Shown: positions 16,155-24,929, counted from the stretch's first letter. The stretch is DNA of 45,916 bases from Aurantibrevibacter sp041749595 (GCA_041749595.1 JBGTBA010000042.1:1-45916); one strand, 5' to 3'. Made by a program: numbers and translations. The notes: a model not told the origin generated them from the letters alone.

Positions 16155-16158
16155 ACCT

Positions 16159-16746
16159 TTATTTTATCTTAAAATAATATTGCAGCGATATACTTCCGAT
16201 CCAATCCTGCGCCACATCCGCACCATCTGTTATGGCGTTTATTTCCCTGCCAAAACCGGCAGTGATCCCCAATTGGGAGGAAGAATTTTTGATATTGAAA
16301 AAATAACCTGCTTCCAACCAAGGCTGTAATGTTAGGGTGTATGTGGTGCCAGAAGATTCATTGGGCGTACCATTGTTGTCCTCCCAATCGATCCATAGGT
16401 TCCATACGTCAAAATGTACACCGGCAACGATTTTTCCTTTGTTTAAGGGAAAATGTTTCCGATATCCAAAAGAACCACCAAAGCCACCGCCTTCTTCTTG
16501 GTCATTTTCGTCACTAAAGTCTTGCCTATCTATAATGTTGCCACCCAGACGGAACAACAATGATTCATTTTCGGTAATATAGCGTTCTAAATTTATTGTG
16601 GGGATTATCCCTGCCGGGTATAGCTGGACCGATAGGCCTAGGTCGGTGTGTTTAGCGTTGGTTCCTTCCGGTGCCGTTTGCGAGTGGCAAGAAGGGACGT
16701 ACAAAAGCAATATGGCAATACTGTAAACAATGCAGTGCTGTTTCAT
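16159..16746 (-). CDS. Outer-membrane beta-barrel protein, small
   Basis: A 195-residue product with a signal peptide (MKQHCIVYSIAILLLYVPSCHSQ). It is followed by alternating amphipathic strands such as LGLSVQLYPAGIIPTINLE, SLLFRLGGNI, GKIVAGVHFDVWNLWIDW and TLTLQPWLEAGYFFNI. The last strand, WIGSISLQYYFKIK, ends near an aromatic residue as outer-membrane barrels do. About eight strands can be drawn, as in small OmpA/OmpW-like barrels. No specific family is recognised. SCHS is not a convincing lipobox. The gene starts one base after the ATP-grasp gene ends, so it is co-transcribed with it. Confidence 0.75.
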   Translation of the reverse strand: MKQHCIVYSIAILLLYVPSCHSQTAPEGTNAKHTDLGLSVQLYPAGIIPTINLERYITENESLLFRLGGNIIDRQDFSDENDQEEGGGFGGSFGYRKHFPLNKGKIVAGVHFDVWNLWIDWEDNNGTPNESSGTTYTLTLQPWLEAGYFFNIKNSSSQLGITAGFGREINAITDGADVAQDWIGSISLQYYFKIK

Positions 16747-16747
16747 T

Positions 16748-17791
16748 TTAAATCAATTTTAATTGCGCTTCCATTTTACTGTTCGCCCTCAACATGGCGG
16801 TACCCTCTTTATAGCTGAGGTAACCATGTCCCTTTTTCTTGTTTACAGTACTTATTTCGTACAATAGTTTCCAATGCTTGAAGATTTCGCGCCAGGCATA
16901 AAACAGGGAGTGTTTGGGGTCATAAATATGGGTGGCCTCACTGCCCGCACCATTTACCTCTATGATCTTGAAATTCCTGCCATCGGCCAGCTCTTCCATA
17001 GTGGTATGGAGAATGTCCAATCTTCCATAATAAAATCCCGGGATTTGGGTACAGACGGCATTTACCATATCCAACAATTTTTCGTTCACCATATGGGTGT
17101 CATCCACGAATTTTGCGCCCCTTGTATGGCTGCCGTACGGCACTAGGACAAATTTATCACCATTAGGTAAAATGGACATTAACTGCTTGCCATATTTTGT
17201 TTTTAGGGCGGCCAATTGAAAATGGCTTCTTGGATTTTGTTTGATCAACCCTTCAATGGAATCTTTGCCATTACCGGTCACTGATAAGAATTTTTTTGAA
17301 ACGATACCTGTAATCTTCCCCCTTTTTTCATTGGGATGGCGCACATAAAAAAGCCCCACTTCATTTGGGAAACCAACAAGTTCCTGAATCAAAAAATTGT
17401 GTGGGATCTTGTTTAAATACAATTGGAGACCGTCCTCATTTTCCAATCGTTCCACGGCAAAGGCTTTCATGCCGATATCCGGTTTGGCAATCATCGGAAA
17501 GAATATTTGCGCTTTCAACAAGGCCGAGACAACACTTTCATAGGGTTCGTTTTTTTTTACAAGGATTGTCTTTGGAATGTATTGGGGAGGAATAAGATCA
17601 TAGATCTCTTTTTTGGACTCCATGGCCATGCCGCCGTTTTTAATGGAAGGATTTGCAGCATTGAAAAAGAAAAACGACTTTGCTTTGATTGCCAGATATA
17701 ACCATAATGGAAAAATGGGATAATATACCGCTTCCAAGGGCCAATACTCCCAATGCGTTATCCTATGCCATTGTAATTTCCAATTATTCAT
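16748..17791 (-). CDS. ATP-grasp domain ligase, D-Ala-D-Ala ligase-like
   Basis: A 347-residue protein. Residues about 85-130 (IPKTILVKK...FFPMIAKPDIGMKA) resemble the ATP-grasp N-lobe with the Lys of PMIAKPD. FLIQELVGFPNEVGLFYVR is the hinge strand, and NFKIIEVNGAGSEATHIYDP is the metal-binding end with Glu and Asn. ATP-grasp enzymes join a carboxylate to an amine or thiol through an acyl phosphate. The N-terminal 80 residues include an aromatic, possibly membrane-associated stretch (YYPIFPLWLYLAIKAKSFFFF) unlike classical Ddl. The gene overlaps the preceding NRDE gene by four bases (ATGA). The substrate is unknown and a role in cell-wall synthesis should not be assumed. Confidence 0.85.
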   Translation of the reverse strand: MNNWKLQWHRITHWEYWPLEAVYYPIFPLWLYLAIKAKSFFFFNAANPSIKNGGMAMESKKEIYDLIPPQYIPKTILVKKNEPYESVVSALLKAQIFFPMIAKPDIGMKAFAVERLENEDGLQLYLNKIPHNFLIQELVGFPNEVGLFYVRHPNEKRGKITGIVSKKFLSVTGNGKDSIEGLIKQNPRSHFQLAALKTKYGKQLMSILPNGDKFVLVPYGSHTRGAKFVDDTHMVNEKLLDMVNAVCTQIPGFYYGRLDILHTTMEELADGRNFKIIEVNGAGSEATHIYDPKHSLFYAWREIFKHWKLLYEISTVNKKKGHGYLSYKEGTAMLRANSKMEAQLKLI

Positions 17792-18519
17792 AGTAGCTGA
17801 TTTGAAAACCGATTGCAGTGCAGGGAAATGGAATGTTTTTTTTGATTGATAAGATCCACATGGTCAAGAACTATTACGTCCTTTTCTAAAATTGCCTGGG
17901 TAACACTGAACGTTTTTAGGCCACTGGTCCTATTTATGACGAACCCGTTCTCCGGATCATCATTGTTGTTTGAATGGAAATCGATTATGGTACCGGGATC
18001 TATCGTCCCATTTTGTTTTAAAAATTTCGAAAACAGGCCTTCTCTATGAAGTCTGACCTCTTTGTTATATAAGGTGGCCGAAGACCAAATATAGTTCTGG
18101 GCAATGCTCAAATCTTTAAAGTATTTACGGGTACCATCCCAACGAAACTCCAACAATTCGTAATTCTGGAACAGGATAATTGTAAAAGGTTCTATATTTT
18201 CCAGATCGATCTCCTTCAATCTACGCATAGGTAATGAAGTGCTCACAATTTCAAGTAAAACCTGCCCCCTGCTTTTCGCATATCCACCCGATGGAACATG
18301 CTTATGAAAGGCACCATTCAGTAAAACCCCAACGGCACCGTGTTCATTTATTGCGAACCAAGTACCACCCGCTTTTGGGTCTTTTGGAAATGCCAGTTTG
18401 CAATTATTTATAACTTCTTCCTTTGGACGAAAGGACAAAGGCCGTGATATATGCTCATCACGGTTTGAGGTGATCATATATTTGTTGCCATCTGCTGCTA
18501 TAAAGCTTACTGTACACAT
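17788..18519 (-). CDS. NRDE (TANGO2) family protein
   Basis: A 243-residue protein that begins MCTVSFIAADGNKYMITSNRDEH. NRDE is the family signature, and Cys2 is in the position of an N-terminal nucleophile if Met1 is removed. Other family blocks are KDPKAGGTWFAINEHGAVGVLLN and the SRGQVLLEIV segment. TANGO2-type proteins are linked to haem trafficking or acyl-CoA handling in eukaryotes, while the bacterial role is not settled. An Ntn-hydrolase-like fold is generally proposed. The gene overlaps its upstream neighbour (DinB) by 13 bases and the downstream ATP-grasp gene by 4, which indicates a single mRNA. Confidence 0.92.
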   Translation of the reverse strand: MCTVSFIAADGNKYMITSNRDEHISRPLSFRPKEEVINNCKLAFPKDPKAGGTWFAINEHGAVGVLLNGAFHKHVPSGGYAKSRGQVLLEIVSTSLPMRRLKEIDLENIEPFTIILFQNYELLEFRWDGTRKYFKDLSIAQNYIWSSATLYNKEVRLHREGLFSKFLKQNGTIDPGTIIDFHSNNNDDPENGFVINRTSGLKTFSVTQAILEKDVIVLDHVDLINQKKHSISLHCNRFSNQLL

Positions 18520-18992
18520 TGGTTTCTATATTGTACGGTTGAAGGGGCAACCCCAAAGGAATCCGGCAATAGTATATCCGTGAATTGGTTGATGGCCACC
18601 TTTATCAATGCCTGATGGTGTATGGTATGTTCCAGATTGTACATGGCTTCACGATAATAGTTTGATTCAAACTTTTCCTCATTTCCATTGAGCTCGTAAC
18701 CCACCACCAGATTTTTGTTGGGCCGCTCAAGGGCATTTTGTATTTGGTGAAGTTGATTGATTGCAAAATGGACATCCTCTTCAATCTGTCTGTCCCTTTT
18801 ACGATTGTCATACGATACCTCTGCGGGTGTGTAACCCGATAGAAGACATTGGTACAATTCTATGATGTGCCTTGTATGCTGCCCAATGGTCGCCCATGAG
18901 AGGGTAGGACAGGGTTTCGCATAACAATCTCCGGGCAGTTGGGAAAGTACTTCCTTAAATTGTTCCAGGGTATTGATAGAAGTCTTGAACAT
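18507..18992 (-). CDS. DinB-like four-helix protein
   Basis: A 161-residue protein of the DinB/YfiT type, small four-helix bundles that often bind a metal through three histidines. Suitable histidines are visible in IGQHTRHIIELYQCLLSGY (about residue 38-43) and in NLEHTIHHQALIKVA (about 123-127). In other bacteria this fold includes bacillithiol- or mycothiol-dependent transferases. Here it lies between a LysE-type exporter gene (one base apart) and the NRDE gene (13-base overlap), so it probably serves the same pathway. The specific reaction cannot be read from the sequence. Confidence 0.85.
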   Translation of the reverse strand: MFKTSINTLEQFKEVLSQLPGDCYAKPCPTLSWATIGQHTRHIIELYQCLLSGYTPAEVSYDNRKRDRQIEEDVHFAINQLHQIQNALERPNKNLVVGYELNGNEEKFESNYYREAMYNLEHTIHHQALIKVAINQFTDILLPDSFGVAPSTVQYRNQCVQ

Positions 18993-18993
18993 T

Positions 18994-19647
18994 TTACTGA
19001 ATATTTAGTTTTAAATGGTTTTTATAGAGAACATAGAGCAAATAAAATGAAAATCCCAGATATAGGCAACCCATTATAAATGCAATGACATAACTGTATT
19101 GATGATAATTTTGAAATATATATTTTCCTGCGAAAACAAATAGCATTAGACCTAAAAAAGACCCGATACCAATGCCCGCCATATATAAAGAATACATGCC
19201 GGGGCTTTCATCCAGTGCTTTCCTTTCCGTCAAAACACTGTTCCAACTTATCCAGAAAGGGATGTGCATGGGGTTAAGCGTGCTTAACAGCAAGCCCAAA
19301 AGGAAGGATGATTTTACCATTGGGAACAGATTTTCGCCCATACCTAATTCCTCTGGGTTATTGGCCGAAATAAAGCTTGAAACGGACAAGTACATCAGTA
19401 CGGCCACGGCAATGGGCAATACGTAAAAAAACAGTTTGTTGCCAAGATCAATTTTGTTTGCACCAGTCAACGTAATCCGGACCACTAAAAGTTCAACCAA
19501 TATAACCGCCAGCACAAACAATAGTGCCTCATATATGCTTTGAAAAGCCGCAATTTGAAAAGCGGTAACATTTAAGGTCCCTAGAGGTAGGGACCCCAAT
19601 AAGCTTATCAAAAACCCCGACGTATATATCTTTAGATGTTTACCCAA
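18994..19647 (-). CDS. LysE-family inner-membrane exporter
   Basis: A 217-residue protein with about six membrane helices. The first helix carries the family motif FLISLLGSLPLGTLNVTAFQIA (equivalent to the PGP/LGPN region of LysE/RhtB proteins). The middle SSFLLGLLLSTLNPMHIPFWISWNS is the second conserved segment with the NPxxxPFW motif. LysE/RhtB proteins export amino acids or related small molecules. The gene is six bases from yceI and one base from the DinB gene, placing an exporter at the centre of this run. The substrate is unknown. Confidence 0.9.
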   Translation of the reverse strand: MGKHLKIYTSGFLISLLGSLPLGTLNVTAFQIAAFQSIYEALLFVLAVILVELLVVRITLTGANKIDLGNKLFFYVLPIAVAVLMYLSVSSFISANNPEELGMGENLFPMVKSSFLLGLLLSTLNPMHIPFWISWNSVLTERKALDESPGMYSLYMAGIGIGSFLGLMLFVFAGKYIFQNYHQYSYVIAFIMGCLYLGFSFYLLYVLYKNHLKLNIQ

Positions 19648-19653
19648 GTTATA

Positions 19654-20238
19654 CTATTTACTGTTTTTATCGGTATTCCCGCTTTGGTATACCGCTTTTA
19701 CCACCACCTCTACTTCTTTGGAAATGTTTGTGGACGGTTTTCCTTTGGTAAAGGTAATACCATAATTGGCCAAAACAACCTTCATCTTTGAATCAAGACT
19801 GATTTTTTCTCCCTCTACTGTAATGGTGGCTTTTTCGCTTAAGGGTTTTGAGGTATCCTTGATGGTCAAATTACCCGATATCTGAACGTTATATGTACCG
19901 TCCTTGGTATAATCAACATTGCCAATAGTATTGATCTTCCCGTTAAATTTGGCTTTCGGGAATTCTTTTGTGTTTAAAAAATCCGGTCCGTTAAAATGTT
20001 TTTGCATCAAGGCATTTTCAAATTCAAAACTCTGCATGGGCACCGAGAAGACCACATCGCCAGAAGCCATATTTAATGTGCTGACCACTTTATAGTTGTT
20101 TGCGGCAATATCCTCTACGGCTGTGTGCGAAAAGAAACTTATGTGGACATCTTTAGTGATCAACTTATCCTCTATAGTTGTAAATGCGGAAAATAGTAGA
20201 ATACTTAATGTTATTGCTAAAATTGAAACGTTTTTCAT
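19654..20238 (-). CDS. YceI-family periplasmic lipid-binding protein
   Basis: A 194-residue protein with a signal peptide (MKNVSILAITLSILLFSAFT) and a YceI-like beta barrel: VHISFFSHTAVEDIAANNYKV, FSVPMQSFEFENALMQKHFN, FLNTKEFPKAKFNGKI and a late strand LSEKATITV. YceI proteins bind polyisoprenoid or other amphiphilic molecules in a lipocalin-like pocket. The motif FPKAKFNG corresponds to the FPTATF block. It is the first of seven closely spaced genes, 87 bases after the OB-fold gene. Confidence 0.92.
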   Translation of the reverse strand: MKNVSILAITLSILLFSAFTTIEDKLITKDVHISFFSHTAVEDIAANNYKVVSTLNMASGDVVFSVPMQSFEFENALMQKHFNGPDFLNTKEFPKAKFNGKINTIGNVDYTKDGTYNVQISGNLTIKDTSKPLSEKATITVEGEKISLDSKMKVVLANYGITFTKGKPSTNISKEVEVVVKAVYQSGNTDKNSK

Positions 20239-20325
20239 GATATTTTATTTTTAAATTTAAAATTATTGATTATTGGGGATTAATTTTTTAACTTTTATTT
20301 TTGATGTATTTGATGGCTACTTCTT

Positions 20326-20799
20326 CTATTTTTTAACGATATCGCACTTTTCCATAATGACATCCTCATATAGGTCCAAATCCTTGTCAAATCCTGCACC
20401 GGAACGTATTACGCCCTTTACTGTAATGGTCTGTCCAATTTGTAAATCCGTGGTACTGACATTTGTTTCACTGGTAAATGTGCAGCTAACTCCGGCTTTT
20501 TCAGAATCGTCTTTAAGAAGTATCACCTTCTGATTGTTCTGATCCTCACTTATGGAGGCAATGATGCCTGAAACAGCAAGTATTTTAGAATCCCCCTCTT
20601 CCTGAAGGTATTTGTAGTTCGCCTCGGATGCATCTGCCAAATATTCATGTACAAGTGCTGCTGCGGATATGTTAAAATCCGTTTTCGCTGCCTGCACGTC
20701 ACGTTGGGGCATGTTTATCATTCTATATACCAAAACACCACCGATCAATACGCACAAGATTCCTAAGCCAACGATTATTTTTATAGTTTTTTTCTTCAT
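20326..20799 (-). CDS. OB-fold (tRNA_anti-like) membrane-anchored protein
   Basis: A 157-residue protein with one N-terminal membrane helix (IKIIVGLGILCVLIGGVLVY) and an exported domain of the tRNA_anti-like OB-fold type. The features are SAAALVHEYLADASEANYKY, then KILAVSGIIASISED and QTITVKGVIRSG near the end. Homologues are common in Bacteroidota and have no established role despite the tRNA-binding name. Position suggests it may be the first gene of the YceI-LysE-DinB-NRDE run. A 299-bp gap separates it from the divergent sigma factor gene. Confidence 0.8.
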   Translation of the reverse strand: MKKKTIKIIVGLGILCVLIGGVLVYRMINMPQRDVQAAKTDFNISAAALVHEYLADASEANYKYLQEEGDSKILAVSGIIASISEDQNNQKVILLKDDSEKAGVSCTFTSETNVSTTDLQIGQTITVKGVIRSGAGFDKDLDLYEDVIMEKCDIVKK

Positions 20800-21098
20800 T
20801 GTATTTTTGCTTTTTATGGCTAAATAGTCGTTTAATACTTTATTCCTGACATTTAAAAAAAAAGAATGTACCAGGATTACAAATTCCCAACTTGTACCTT
20901 ATTTATACTATCTTGCCCAATAAATAGTATTGCCCAAATAGCTGTGAAATAATAAAATGACTTTAAAAGCTTTCGAAACCCTGCCTTTCAGGGAAAGGCA
21001 TTAATTTATATCCCTATTTAACATCAATTTGAAAGATTTGTACCGATTTATCGACAAAATGAATGTCAAAATTGTTCGTTATCCGAATTAATTAGCCA
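20800..21098. other. Divergent intergenic region with short hairpin
   Basis: This gap separates the OB-fold gene (minus) and the second ECF sigma gene (plus) and must carry both promoters, though no clean TAnnTTTG box is visible. A 7-bp hairpin, TGCCTTT 20982-20988 with AAAGGCA 20994-21000, lies 99 bases before the sigma gene. It has no T-run, so it may be a protein- or RNA-level control site instead of a terminator. No coding pattern is seen. Confidence 0.4.
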
Positions 21099-21671
21099 AT
21101 GTCAAAAATGCATGAAATAGTAGAAAAATGGTTCCACGAATATTCGGACGATCTATTTACATGGGCCTTGCACAAGACCTCATCCAGGGAAACCTCGGAA
21201 GATTTGGTCCAGGAAACTTTTTTATCGGCAACTAGGGGTTTTAGTGGTTTTAACAATAAGAGCAATCCTAAAACATGGCTGTTCGCTATTTTGAACAATA
21301 AAATCATAGACTATTATCGTTTAAAGACCAAATCCCTGCAAGTGGATGACCATAGGGCCGAATATAAAACCCAGAACCTCACAGCTTCCTTTTTTGATGC
21401 AGACCACAATTGGGAACTAAATGATGATGCCGTGCTTTGGGAAGAGGAGTTCCATATTTTGGACAATGCGGATTTTAGAGTGATCATGACAAATTGTATC
21501 CAAGATCTGCCCGAAAATTGGCGATTGGCCATTATGTCCAAATATCTGTTGGATAAAAATGCGGAACAAATCTGTCAGGAAATAAAGGTCACCCAGTCTA
21601 ATTATTGGCAAATCATCCACAGAGCAAAATTGACGCTTAAAAAGTGCATTGACCAAAAGTGGAAGTTTTAA
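21099..21671 (+). CDS. ECF-type RNA polymerase sigma factor, ZAS-paired
   Basis: A 190-residue sigma-70 protein. Region 2 (about 10-75) includes the core-binding helix TSEDLVQETFLSATRGFSGF and the -10 reading helix NPKTWLFAILNNKIIDYYR. Region 4 (about 125-185) includes QDLPENWRLAIMSKYLLDKNAEQICQ and the HTH helix KVTQSNYWQIIHRAKLTLKKC. A linker of about 50 residues separates the two domains. The neighbouring gene, 19 bases downstream, encodes a 90-residue protein with a zinc-type anti-sigma motif, so this factor is probably held inactive by a redox- or zinc-sensing partner. Confidence 0.93.
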   Translation: MSKMHEIVEKWFHEYSDDLFTWALHKTSSRETSEDLVQETFLSATRGFSGFNNKSNPKTWLFAILNNKIIDYYRLKTKSLQVDDHRAEYKTQNLTASFFDADHNWELNDDAVLWEEEFHILDNADFRVIMTNCIQDLPENWRLAIMSKYLLDKNAEQICQEIKVTQSNYWQIIHRAKLTLKKCIDQKWKF

Positions 21672-21690
21672 TTCTTAAATTTGCCCAAGA

Positions 21691-21963
21691 ATGTTAAAAA
21701 GAATGATGAATGTTTTGGTGCTTTCCTGCAAGGAGGCAACTGGGTTGGTCGAAAAAAAACAAGTAACCGGTTTGTCCTTAAGGGAAAAAGCACAATTAAA
21801 AATACATCTTTGGATGTGCAGTGCCTGTAGATCTTATGAAAAGCAGTCCCGTTTAATGGATAGGATGTTAGAGCGCATTGTAAAATCTACCAAGGAAGAA
21901 CTGCAACGATTGGACGATTCCTCTAAAAGAAAAATTTTACAACGAATTAAGGATTCCAACTAA
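21691..21963 (+). CDS. Small zinc-binding anti-sigma factor (ZAS-like)
   Basis: A 90-residue soluble protein with Cys13 (LSCKEATGL), His39, Cys43 and Cys46 (KIHLWMCSACRSYE). This is the C...HxxxCxxC arrangement of zinc-binding anti-sigma domains. It lacks a membrane segment, so it would act in the cytoplasm, like RsrA-type thiol sensors. It starts 19 bases after the ECF gene. The assignment is supported by motif and position. The signal sensed could be oxidative, but that is inference. Confidence 0.85.
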   Translation: MLKRMMNVLVLSCKEATGLVEKKQVTGLSLREKAQLKIHLWMCSACRSYEKQSRLMDRMLERIVKSTKEELQRLDDSSKRKILQRIKDSN

Positions 21964-22230
21964 ACGCATATTCCGATTAAGGCAAGAAGTCTTCGAAAAA
22001 AGATTCCATACCAATTACATTCTGTACAAAAGGATATACGCTTTTTTATAAAAGTGGCACTTAAGGTTTGTGTCTTTTAAAGTAATTATAATAAGGAATA
22101 GAATGCTAATACTTGTCTAAATTGAATCAATTTTGGGATGTAAGGTTCCCTGTTGTAGTATCATGTTTATACCCAATTAAATAATAAGGCGAAATGCTTA
22201 AATATAAGTTCACCATAAAATCACCTGCAC
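21964..22230. other. Intergenic region between anti-sigma and NDH-2 genes
   Basis: About 270 bases of AT-rich sequence with no recognised gene, terminator or tRNA. A promoter for the NDH-2 gene is expected here, but no clear TAnnTTTG was found. The NDH-2 gene might instead use the sigma factor encoded upstream, which is only a suggestion. Confidence 0.35.
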
Positions 22231-23544
22231 ATGCATAAACATGACCATTATAACAAACCCCTGTGCATACCAGATAACAACTATCCAAAAGTTGTCGTTA
22301 TCGGTGCTGGTTTTGCTGGCATCAATTTTATAAAAAAACTCAGGAATGAAAAAGTACAGGTAATCCTTATAGACCAAAATAATTACCACCAATTTCAACC
22401 GTTGCTGTACCAAGTGGCCATTAGCGGTCTGGAGCCGGACTCCATCGTATCCCCGTACAGAAAACTCTTTAAGTCCACAGAGAATTTTATTTATCGGATG
22501 GCCAAGGTAGAACATGTGGATATCAAGGAAAATCGGGTCCAAACCAATATCGGGACGGTGGTTTATGATTATTTGGTTATCGCCACAGGAAGTTCAACCA
22601 ACTTTTATGGTTCTGCAAACATAGAAAAGTACAGCATTGGGTTAAAGAATATAAATGATGCCATAAACATTAGAAGCTGGATGCTTCAAAATTTGGAAGC
22701 AGCGGTAGAAGGTTGCAATAACCTGGAAAAAGATATCCTTACCAATTTTGTAATTGTAGGTGGGGGTCCCGCAGGCGTTGAAATGGCAGGAGCATTGGCG
22801 GAGTTCAAGAAATATTTATTGAGTAGCGATTATCCTGAGATTGAGGTGGAAAGCATGAAAATATACTTAATTCAATCAGTAGATCGGTTATTGCCGACGA
22901 TGTCGCAAAAGGCATCTACCCATGCGCTCAAAATAATGAAGAAATTGGGCGTGGAAGTATTGCTCAATAGCCGTGTCCAAGATTATGATGGCGAAAATAT
23001 CCTAGTAATTACTGCTGATGGGGAAAACACGATTCAATCGAACACTTTAATATGGACTGCCGGCGTTACGGGTAATGTTTTAGAAGGACTGGACAAAAAG
23101 ATAATCCTTCCCGGAAATAGACTAAAGGTAAATCAGTATAATCAAATAGAAGGTTCGGACAATGTTTTTGCCATCGGCGATATTGCTGCAATGGTTTCCG
23201 AAAAAGATCCCAAAGGGCATCCTATGGTAGCCCAAGTAGCCATTCAGCAGGGAAAAACACTGGCAAATAACCTACTGTACAAAATAAGGGCGGGAAGTTT
23301 TAAAGCACCTTTTCATTATATAGACAAGGGGTCAATGGCGACAATCGGCAAAAAGGATGCCGTGGCTGATTTGAAAATCGCTTTTTTGGATGGGCGCATA
23401 GGATGGCTTTTATGGTCATTCATCCATTTGGTTGCAATTACCGGCTTTAAAAATAAGTTTAGGGTAGCTCTAAACTGGATCACGAAATATTTTTCTTATG
23501 AAAAGGCAAATCAGCTCATCATACGGAAATATAAAAGAGATTGA
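22231..23544 (+). CDS. ndh: Type II NADH dehydrogenase (NDH-2), NAD(P)/FAD oxidoreductase
   Basis: A 437-residue flavoprotein. The FAD-binding Rossmann motif VVVIGAGFAGINFI (residues 21-34) and LIDQNNYHQFQPLLYQVA are at the start. The NADH-binding motif NFVIVGGGPAGVEMAGALAEF follows at about 170-190. The last FAD contact is VFAIGDIAAM. The C-terminal FLDGRIGWLLWSFIHLVAITG is the amphipathic membrane-anchoring part with GWLLW. NDH-2 passes electrons from NADH to quinone without proton pumping. The length fits. A His-rich start (MHKHDH) is unusual. It is followed 66 bases later by the DUF2652 gene on the same strand. Confidence 0.92.
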   Translation: MHKHDHYNKPLCIPDNNYPKVVVIGAGFAGINFIKKLRNEKVQVILIDQNNYHQFQPLLYQVAISGLEPDSIVSPYRKLFKSTENFIYRMAKVEHVDIKENRVQTNIGTVVYDYLVIATGSSTNFYGSANIEKYSIGLKNINDAINIRSWMLQNLEAAVEGCNNLEKDILTNFVIVGGGPAGVEMAGALAEFKKYLLSSDYPEIEVESMKIYLIQSVDRLLPTMSQKASTHALKIMKKLGVEVLLNSRVQDYDGENILVITADGENTIQSNTLIWTAGVTGNVLEGLDKKIILPGNRLKVNQYNQIEGSDNVFAIGDIAAMVSEKDPKGHPMVAQVAIQQGKTLANNLLYKIRAGSFKAPFHYIDKGSMATIGKKDAVADLKIAFLDGRIGWLLWSFIHLVAITGFKNKFRVALNWITKYFSYEKANQLIIRKYKRD

Positions 23545-23610
23545 TATTTAAAAATCGAAGTGCATTCGGCGATGTAATTAGTGGTCACTTTAAACGACTA
23601 CAGTAGGGTT

Positions 23611-24696
23611 ATGCACATCGACCACAACATACAACCGACCCTATTTTTTATTCCCGATATCTCGGGCTATACAAAATTCATCAATGAGGTAGAGATTGAC
23701 CATAGCACGCACATCATTACCGAATTGCTGGAGATCATTATATCCTCTAATACATTAGATCTAAAAGTAGCGGAGATAGAAGGTGATGCCGTTTTCTTTT
23801 ATCATTTGGGGAACAAGCCTTCGATAAAGGAGATCTTATACCAGGCCGAAAAAATGTTCTTTAGGTTCCATCAGCATTTAAAAACCTATGAACATAGCAG
23901 GATATGCCAATGTGGCGCATGTGCCACGGCACATAAACTTACCTTAAAATTTGTGTGCCATTTTGGGGAGACAACCACCAGAAAGGTAGGGAAGCACACA
24001 AAACTTTTTGGCCCCGATGTTACCCTTGCGCATCGTTTGTTAAAAAACAACGTACTTAGTTCAGAATACCTATTGTTAACTACTTCTTTGGAAATACCGG
24101 AAAACGAAAAATTGCCAAAATGGGTAAATTTAAAGAGAAGTGCCAATAATTATAAGGAAATAGGGACAATTACCTATAATTACATACCATTGGAACCTCT
24201 AAAGGGCACCATTCCTGAACATGTTTCCAGAACCAAGTTTCAAAAATTCAGAAGACCCGTTTCCAGATCAATGGTCATGAAAGTATCGCTTAGAAAACTT
24301 CATGGAGTTGTTACAAATTTCTCCTTACGACCCAAATGGATTTTAGGCTTGAGGTATATAAAGGCCCATGACCATCTTAATACCATTGGTTCTAAGCACC
24401 TTTGTGTAATGCCAACCACAACAATGGAATTTCAGGTAACGGCACAAAATATAAATAAGGGTTTGGTGGAGTATGTGGAACAAAGCAACAGCATCACGTG
24501 GCTTTCCCCGCTCAATGTCATTTTTGTGCTCAAAAGAATTACACCGGAATCCACCAAAATGACCATAGAGATCCATTATAAAAAGAACATGCTGTCCAAA
24601 TTATACCTTGACTTCCCCTTACGCATGATGATGTTCATGATCGCACAGATATCCTTGATGAAATTGAATGCGTTCATTAAAAAACCCGAGGTGTAA
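23611..24696 (+). CDS. DUF2652 (cyclase-fold) protein with C-terminal SRPBCC-like domain
   Basis: The N-terminal part (about 1-190) matches DUF2652: QPTLFFIPDISGYTKFINEVE, then LKVAEIEGDAVFFYHLG and KFVCHFGETTTRKVGKHTKLFGPDVTLAHRLLKN. This is a class III nucleotidyl-cyclase-like fold in which Asp of PDISG and Asp of EGDAV would bind metal. A cysteine cluster, CQCGACATAH, lies in the middle. The C-terminal 150 residues (SLRPKWILGLRYIKAH to LMKLNAFIKK) look like a START/SRPBCC lipid-binding fold. GTG at 23581 opens the frame, but ATG at 23611 gives the usual start. Enzymatic activity of DUF2652 proteins is not established. Confidence 0.82.
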   Translation: MHIDHNIQPTLFFIPDISGYTKFINEVEIDHSTHIITELLEIIISSNTLDLKVAEIEGDAVFFYHLGNKPSIKEILYQAEKMFFRFHQHLKTYEHSRICQCGACATAHKLTLKFVCHFGETTTRKVGKHTKLFGPDVTLAHRLLKNNVLSSEYLLLTTSLEIPENEKLPKWVNLKRSANNYKEIGTITYNYIPLEPLKGTIPEHVSRTKFQKFRRPVSRSMVMKVSLRKLHGVVTNFSLRPKWILGLRYIKAHDHLNTIGSKHLCVMPTTTMEFQVTAQNINKGLVEYVEQSNSITWLSPLNVIFVLKRITPESTKMTIEIHYKKNMLSKLYLDFPLRMMMFMIAQISLMKLNAFIKKPEV

Positions 24697-24929
24697 CATT
24701 TGGGCAACTATTCCATTTCTTAAAATATTCATAAAACCTGTCAGTTTGTGTACGGGGCCACGTCTGTTTATGTTGTAGTAAAAAAAGGGATATAACGGCT
24801 TTGTACGATCTAGCGGGATATTGGGTAGTTTAGATCAATTGCGAACACCTTAATTAGGCTTTTTAGTTAGGCATGGTTTTTAACAAATCCTTGTTTAGAG
24901 CGAAGAAGCACCAAATAAATTTAGAGCAT

